Shown one piece after another: positions 22,684 to 23,831 of a DNA stretch of 23,831 nucleotides. Within the stretch, counting starts at the first letter, position 1. Each line of letters begins with the position of its first letter. The position numbers and the translations under genes are program-made. The notes under the pieces are model-generated. The model did no database searches and was not told where the DNA came from. It was given only the letters and a program-made list of their open reading frames with translations. The DNA is from a virus, in the IMG/VR virus record IMGVR_UViG_3300046485_000020, positions 1 to 23,831 of that record. The stretch is one strand, 5' to 3'.

Positions 22684-23337
22684 TCATTTGGTCGATTGAA
22701 CCAGAGCATCATTCAACCTGCTAATAGCTCCGGGAAAGTCTTCAAGCAAGAAACTGAATACCCCCTCCCTGTCACTTTGCTCAGACACCGTTGCAATCGG
22801 AGGAAGACGGTTGTGCTGGACGTTGACCTTGTTCGCTCTTGGCCTGAAATACGCTGTAGCCCTCGCGACTGACCCAAGTACGATAGGCCAGCACCAGTGT
22901 TTGAATCTCGGAGGGGCAAACCATCCCATCGCACGATAGAACCTTGCTGTGACGAACGGGGTATCTACCCACCACAAGCCACCATTCTCGGGATCTCCGC
23001 TGTTCGGAATGTCGAACATGCAAATCGGATGTTCCTCTGCCAGATCAAGAAGATGCCTGTCCCATCCGTCAACAGTCATGGTGGAGTCGTCAGGCAACAT
23101 ACCGACGACACTGTGATCGTTAAAGTAGAGTTTGGCCAGCAGGTTCATTGATGCCACGGAACCAATCCTAGGACCTCGATGAATCACCGTAGCAGCAATG
23201 TCTTTGGTCAATGAAAGGTCGTCGTCCAAGTAAACCACAACGTCTACTAGCGAACTGGTCGCAGCTATTGAGTCAAGTAAAGTCGGAAGCATCTCTGGCC
23301 TACGAGATGGGCAGAGAACAAGAACGCGATCGTTCAT
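22684..23337 (-). CDS. GT-A-like glycosyltransferase, paralogue 1
   Basis: A protein of 217 residues with the same ordered blocks as the protein at 20584-21318: RVLVLCPSRRPEMLPTLLDS, VVVYLDDDLS (DDD at 38-40), HRGPRIGSVASMNLL, GMLPDDSTMTVDGWDRHLL and a GWFAPPRFKHWCWPIV block. A GT2-like activity on an unknown acceptor is inferred. The ATG overlaps the terminase stop (ATGA), which places it inside the late operon. The DNA is visibly less G+C rich (near 50% by eye) than the terminase and portal genes, suggesting later acquisition. Confidence 0.72.
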   Translation of the reverse strand: MNDRVLVLCPSRRPEMLPTLLDSIAATSSLVDVVVYLDDDLSLTKDIAATVIHRGPRIGSVASMNLLAKLYFNDHSVVGMLPDDSTMTVDGWDRHLLDLAEEHPICMFDIPNSGDPENGGLWWVDTPFVTARFYRAMGWFAPPRFKHWCWPIVLGSVARATAYFRPRANKVNVQHNRLPPIATVSEQSDREGVFSFLLEDFPGAISRLNDALVQSTK

Positions 23338-23831
23338 CCGATGGGTTCTCTCGGCATGACCGACCTGTAGTGATCTGACTCTCCGTGATCCTCAAAGTCG
23401 TTCTGGTCCAGTCCATCCATGCTGATCGGTGAAGCCCCGCGGTCCCACGGAGCCCGATCGTTCACGGCACGCCTCATGGGCTGGTACAACTCAGACTGGA
23501 AGGCATCCGAGTGAGCATCGGCCCAGTCAATCTTGATCCGCGGGTTTACCGCGTACTGGCCGATACGTGCCATCTGCTCGCACAGTCTCTCGACTCCGGG
23601 GGCACCCTTGACGTAGCGCACGTGGCCGTCCACCCAGAACGTACTCGCGGAGTGCAGGCGCTCGTACTTCTTGGTCGAACCACGCTCGAACTCGATGAAG
23701 CGCGGCATCGGCTCATTGGCGTCTGCGAAGAAGTTCTGGAGCGTAAGTCTCCACGCATCCTTCTTCCCGGCACGAGTCTTCTCGTCCGTGATCGCCATTA
23801 TGCGGAAGCCCTGTCTCCTGTACCGCTGGAC
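23334..23831 (-). CDS. terL: Terminase large subunit, C-terminal part (partial)
   Basis: The frame is open to the right edge (the visible part begins VQRYRRQGFRIMAITDEK), so the gene starts outside the window; the internal ATG at 23798 is not a credible start. The 165 visible residues fit the C-terminal RNase H-like nuclease end of a large terminase: MPRFIEFERGSTKKYERLHS, WVDGHVRYVKG, a helix GVERLCEQMARIG and a final acidic DWADAHSDAF, like the DD..DA motif that completes the metal site. The tail after it is polar. Terminases cut and pump phage DNA through the portal. The ATPase domain lies outside, so the call rests on the nuclease end and position. Confidence 0.7.
   Translation of the reverse strand, partial: VQRYRRQGFRIMAITDEKTRAGKKDAWRLTLQNFFADANEPMPRFIEFERGSTKKYERLHSASTFWVDGHVRYVKGAPGVERLCEQMARIGQYAVNPRIKIDWADAHSDAFQSELYQPMRRAVNDRAPWDRGASPISMDGLDQNDFEDHGESDHYRSVMPREPIG

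Noticed and set aside
1-23831. tRNA genes, CRISPR arrays, insertion sequences, integrase or attachment site
   Set aside because: I looked for cloverleaf-like segments, regularly spaced repeats, transposase motifs and recombinase motifs and found none. A computational scan could still reveal a weak tRNA or site.

Overview
The window is part of a tailed double-stranded DNA phage genome (or a prophage-derived segment). It is G+C rich, roughly 60% by eye, and almost every gene lies on the minus strand, so it reads from right to left. The set of proteins fits a podovirus-like, short-tailed virion: a P22/T7-type portal, a scaffold, a DUF5309/SU10-like major capsid protein, a short-tail adaptor, a large tail nozzle protein, a fibre and several ejection-type proteins. 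I see no tape measure, tail tube or sheath gene. The host cannot be named. A GH108-type endolysin and a Thivi_2564-like small membrane protein are more familiar from phages and genomes of Gram-negative bacteria, but that is a weak hint. No integrase, repressor, tRNA or CRISPR array was seen.

Layout, in the direction of transcription: (1) 23831-23334, the C-terminal end of the large terminase, cut by the window edge. (2) 23337-19131, a five-gene glycan cassette: two paralogous GT-A-like glycosyltransferases on either side of a sugar C-methyltransferase-like protein, then an FkbM-type methyltransferase and a GT9-like glycosyltransferase. (3) 19097-14785, portal, two small proteins, scaffold, major capsid. 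(4) 14688-13228, five small unknown proteins, including one of 52 residues with a GTG start. (5) 13231-11891, a GT4-type glycosyltransferase placed inside the head-tail gene set. (6) 11925-6193, adaptor, nozzle, fibre. (7) 6157-2255, four ejection-type proteins. (8) 2258-547, the lysis region: GH108 endolysin followed by four small genes, at least two of them membrane proteins. (9) A palindromic bidirectional terminator at 494-523 separates this operon from a convergent plus-strand gene, a NinG/HNH-like nuclease at 50-484, which follows the last codons of another plus-strand gene.

Nearly all minus-strand genes are coupled by ATGA, GTGA or TAATG overlaps, including those of the glycan cassette, so the glycan genes appear to be expressed as part of the late structural operon. 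The most interesting reading is that this phage makes and attaches a methylated glycan, most likely on its own virion proteins. There are four glycosyltransferases and two methyltransferases, but no sugar-nucleotide biosynthesis enzyme in view, so the activated sugar would have to come from the host or from genes outside the window. This is an inference from gene content and position. A shift toward lower G+C in the first glycosyltransferase, in one domain of the nozzle and in one stretch of the fibre points to modular acquisition.
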